Part shown: positions 46,401 through 46,576 of the stretch, one piece after another
How the letters are laid out: each line of letters starts with the position of its first letter
Numbering within the stretch: position 1 is the stretch's first letter
IMG/VR virus record: IMGVR_UViG_3300020448_000015
Coordinates: 1-46,576 of that record
Origin: a virus
DNA length: 46,576 nt
Strand: one strand, 5' to 3'
Notes under the pieces: model-generated
Database searches by the model: none
Told to the model about the DNA's origin: nothing
Seen by the model: the letters and a program-made list of their open reading frames with translations, nothing else
Position numbers and translations under genes: made by a program

Positions 46401-46576
46401 GATACTTCTCTCGCAGATTCACAGGCAAATAATTTAAGTCTTGATATTGATTCATCTAATACCCAAGCAAATAATTTGAGTCAAGAAACGGATGCCCCAA
46501 GTACTCAAGCAAATAATCTAACTCAAGAGACAGATGCCCCAAGTACTCAAGCAAATAATCTAACTCAAGAGACAGA
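43488..46576 (+). CDS. Very long acidic repeat protein, three families of 14-residue repeats (partial, open at window end)
   Basis: The frame from the ATG at 43488 (AGGA upstream) stays open for 1029 codons to the window edge, so the C-terminus is missing. Residues 1-126 are helical with charged residues. Residues 127-392 hold about 19 copies of a 14-residue unit of type AESTETVATQDLTS. Residues 393-649 are non-repetitive, helical and acidic. Residues 650-789 hold 10 copies of type TVSGAELITDETSQ. Residues from 838 hold at least 13 copies of type TQANNLSQETDAPS. All three classes have the same period and a Ser/Thr-Gln pair or similar anchor. The repeats are almost free of Lys and Arg. It is probably a long fibre or a decoration protein. 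No known family is recognised. Confidence 0.7.
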   Translation, partial: MALPFDILTRIVVDKVREKLQTNNRISSSETEVSEQSLVELTNLVQEKFELKLKESLTETLSDETKLQQLISEKETELTSVIQSAFDDIKDEIKESLFNEIKESESLKDSNFADTVETLLTSALTSAETSEIQSTQNLVTGESTETISAQDISVGESTETISAQDISVGESTETVATQNITTGESTEIESTQNLASAESTETVATQDLTSAESTETVATQDLTSADIVETQSVQNLASSESTETEATQTLVPAESTETTSTQDITSAESTETVSTQELSTGETTETASVQDLSAAETSETESTQALTSSETSETETSLTLAPAESTETASVQDITSAESTETASTQELSTGETTETASVQDITSAESTETVSTLEFTQDESVETVSVQESISTAEDKDIVATTAVEQEETSEVTTETNLTSSETSEQIDSNPIQSIVSDILDSTLQQVAANIEETIDSITQEIGNFVETEITSALSTFTEDTIEDTLDKISAQVTEQDTTTEIQTLNISEIEDAVATALLEGIESEAITEQQFSEDKTIDTLLDIGSESLAEKLSTTLIGQIQEKEISSLISLAVGESLETVTTTEKQTAFDSVVDSILNLDSAESSEVESILQILKAETSEDVETFAQEIADITSGEGQADIIDEATTSADGAELITDETSQSASGAELITDETSQSASGAELITDETSQIASGADTITDETSQTVSGAELITDETSQTVAGSDTIGDETSQTVAGSDTIGDETSQTASGSDTIGDETSQTVSGADTIGDETSQTVSGAELITDETSAVPTGESPPLPEVGASTSVQESRRDVSSVDASIQTEETDISSAESGAQTTRARNLSLSTDSPSETAENLSIESQGQTSQANNLSLDIDSSNTQANNLSLDIDSSNTQATNLTQETDAPTTQANNLSIETDSSNTQSNNLSIDAEISSTQANIASLDIDSSNTQATNLSQETDSSNTQANNLSQDTSLADSQANNLSLDIDSSNTQANNLSQETDAPSTQANNLTQETDAPSTQANNLTQET
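43866..44663 (+). repeat. Class A 42-bp repeats (about 19 units)
   Basis: Units of 42 bp encode variants of AESTETVATQDLTS. Units at 43908-43949 and 43950-43991 differ by a single base, as expected of recent duplication. Other units differ by several codons. Confidence 0.85.
45435..45854 (+). repeat. Class B 42-bp repeats (10 units)
   Basis: Ten consecutive 42-bp units encode variants of TVSGAELITDETSQ and TVAGSDTIGDETSQ. Several neighbours are near-identical at DNA level. Confidence 0.88.
45999..46576 (+). repeat. Class C 42-bp repeats (at least 13 units, continuing past the window)
   Basis: Units of 42 bp encode variants of TQANNLSLDIDSSN and TQANNLTQETDAPS. The first two are diverged; those at the window edge are nearly identical, so the array continues to the right. 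Confidence 0.85.

Noticed and set aside
43866-46576. CRISPR-like or non-coding tandem repeat array
   Set aside because: The period is an exact multiple of three, the frame is open throughout, and changes are mostly codon-wise, so this is a coding repeat.

Overview
The window is a stretch of a tailed double-stranded DNA phage genome. It belongs to a contractile-tailed, T4-like myovirus of the type found in the sea (cyanophage or pelagiphage-like lineages). The evidence is a nearly complete set of T4-type baseplate and tail genes (4, 54, 26, 48, 53, 27, 5, 25, 6, 7, 8), TATAAATA late-promoter boxes in front of transcription units, tight ATGA/TAATG gene junctions, and low G+C. No host gene, tRNA, CRISPR array, insertion sequence or integrase was seen. 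The host is not named by the sequence. A marine proteobacterium with a PhoB-type phosphate response is the best inference.

Left arm (22-6899, all on the minus strand, so transcribed right to left): head-completion nuclease gp4, a 200-residue conserved protein, a gp54-like tail-tube initiator, gp26, an overlapping -1 frame that appears to be reached by ribosomal frameshifting at a TTTTTTC slip site, a two-helix membrane protein, a 789-residue tape-measure candidate, a 62-residue membrane protein, and finally a compact PiT/PHO4-type phosphate permease. The permease has its own PhoB-box-like promoter.

Centre (6964-19865, plus strand): gp48, gp53, gp27, gp5 (with a C-terminal M15 peptidase domain), gp25, gp6, gp7 (with a lectin-like insert) and gp8. 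Together these form the tube cap, the hub with its cell-wall-cutting spike, and the wedges of the baseplate. The two arms diverge from a 28-bp palindrome holding two face-to-face late promoters.

Right arm (19896-46576, plus strand): very large adhesion or tail-periphery proteins. They are a 2310-residue DUF4815-like protein, a small coiled-coil protein, a fibritin-like coiled-coil fibre, a 1334-residue protein with a PA14-like sugar-binding region, three paralogous virion proteins (675, 1329 and 1300 residues), a 285-residue protein, and a more than 1029-residue acidic protein open at the window edge. That last protein is built from three different repeat families, all with a 14-residue period. 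These genes probably form the host-recognition apparatus.

Most likely new or under-described items: the PhoB-box-driven phosphate permease in a phage tail operon, the gp26/-1 frameshift pair, and the 14-residue three-class repeat protein.
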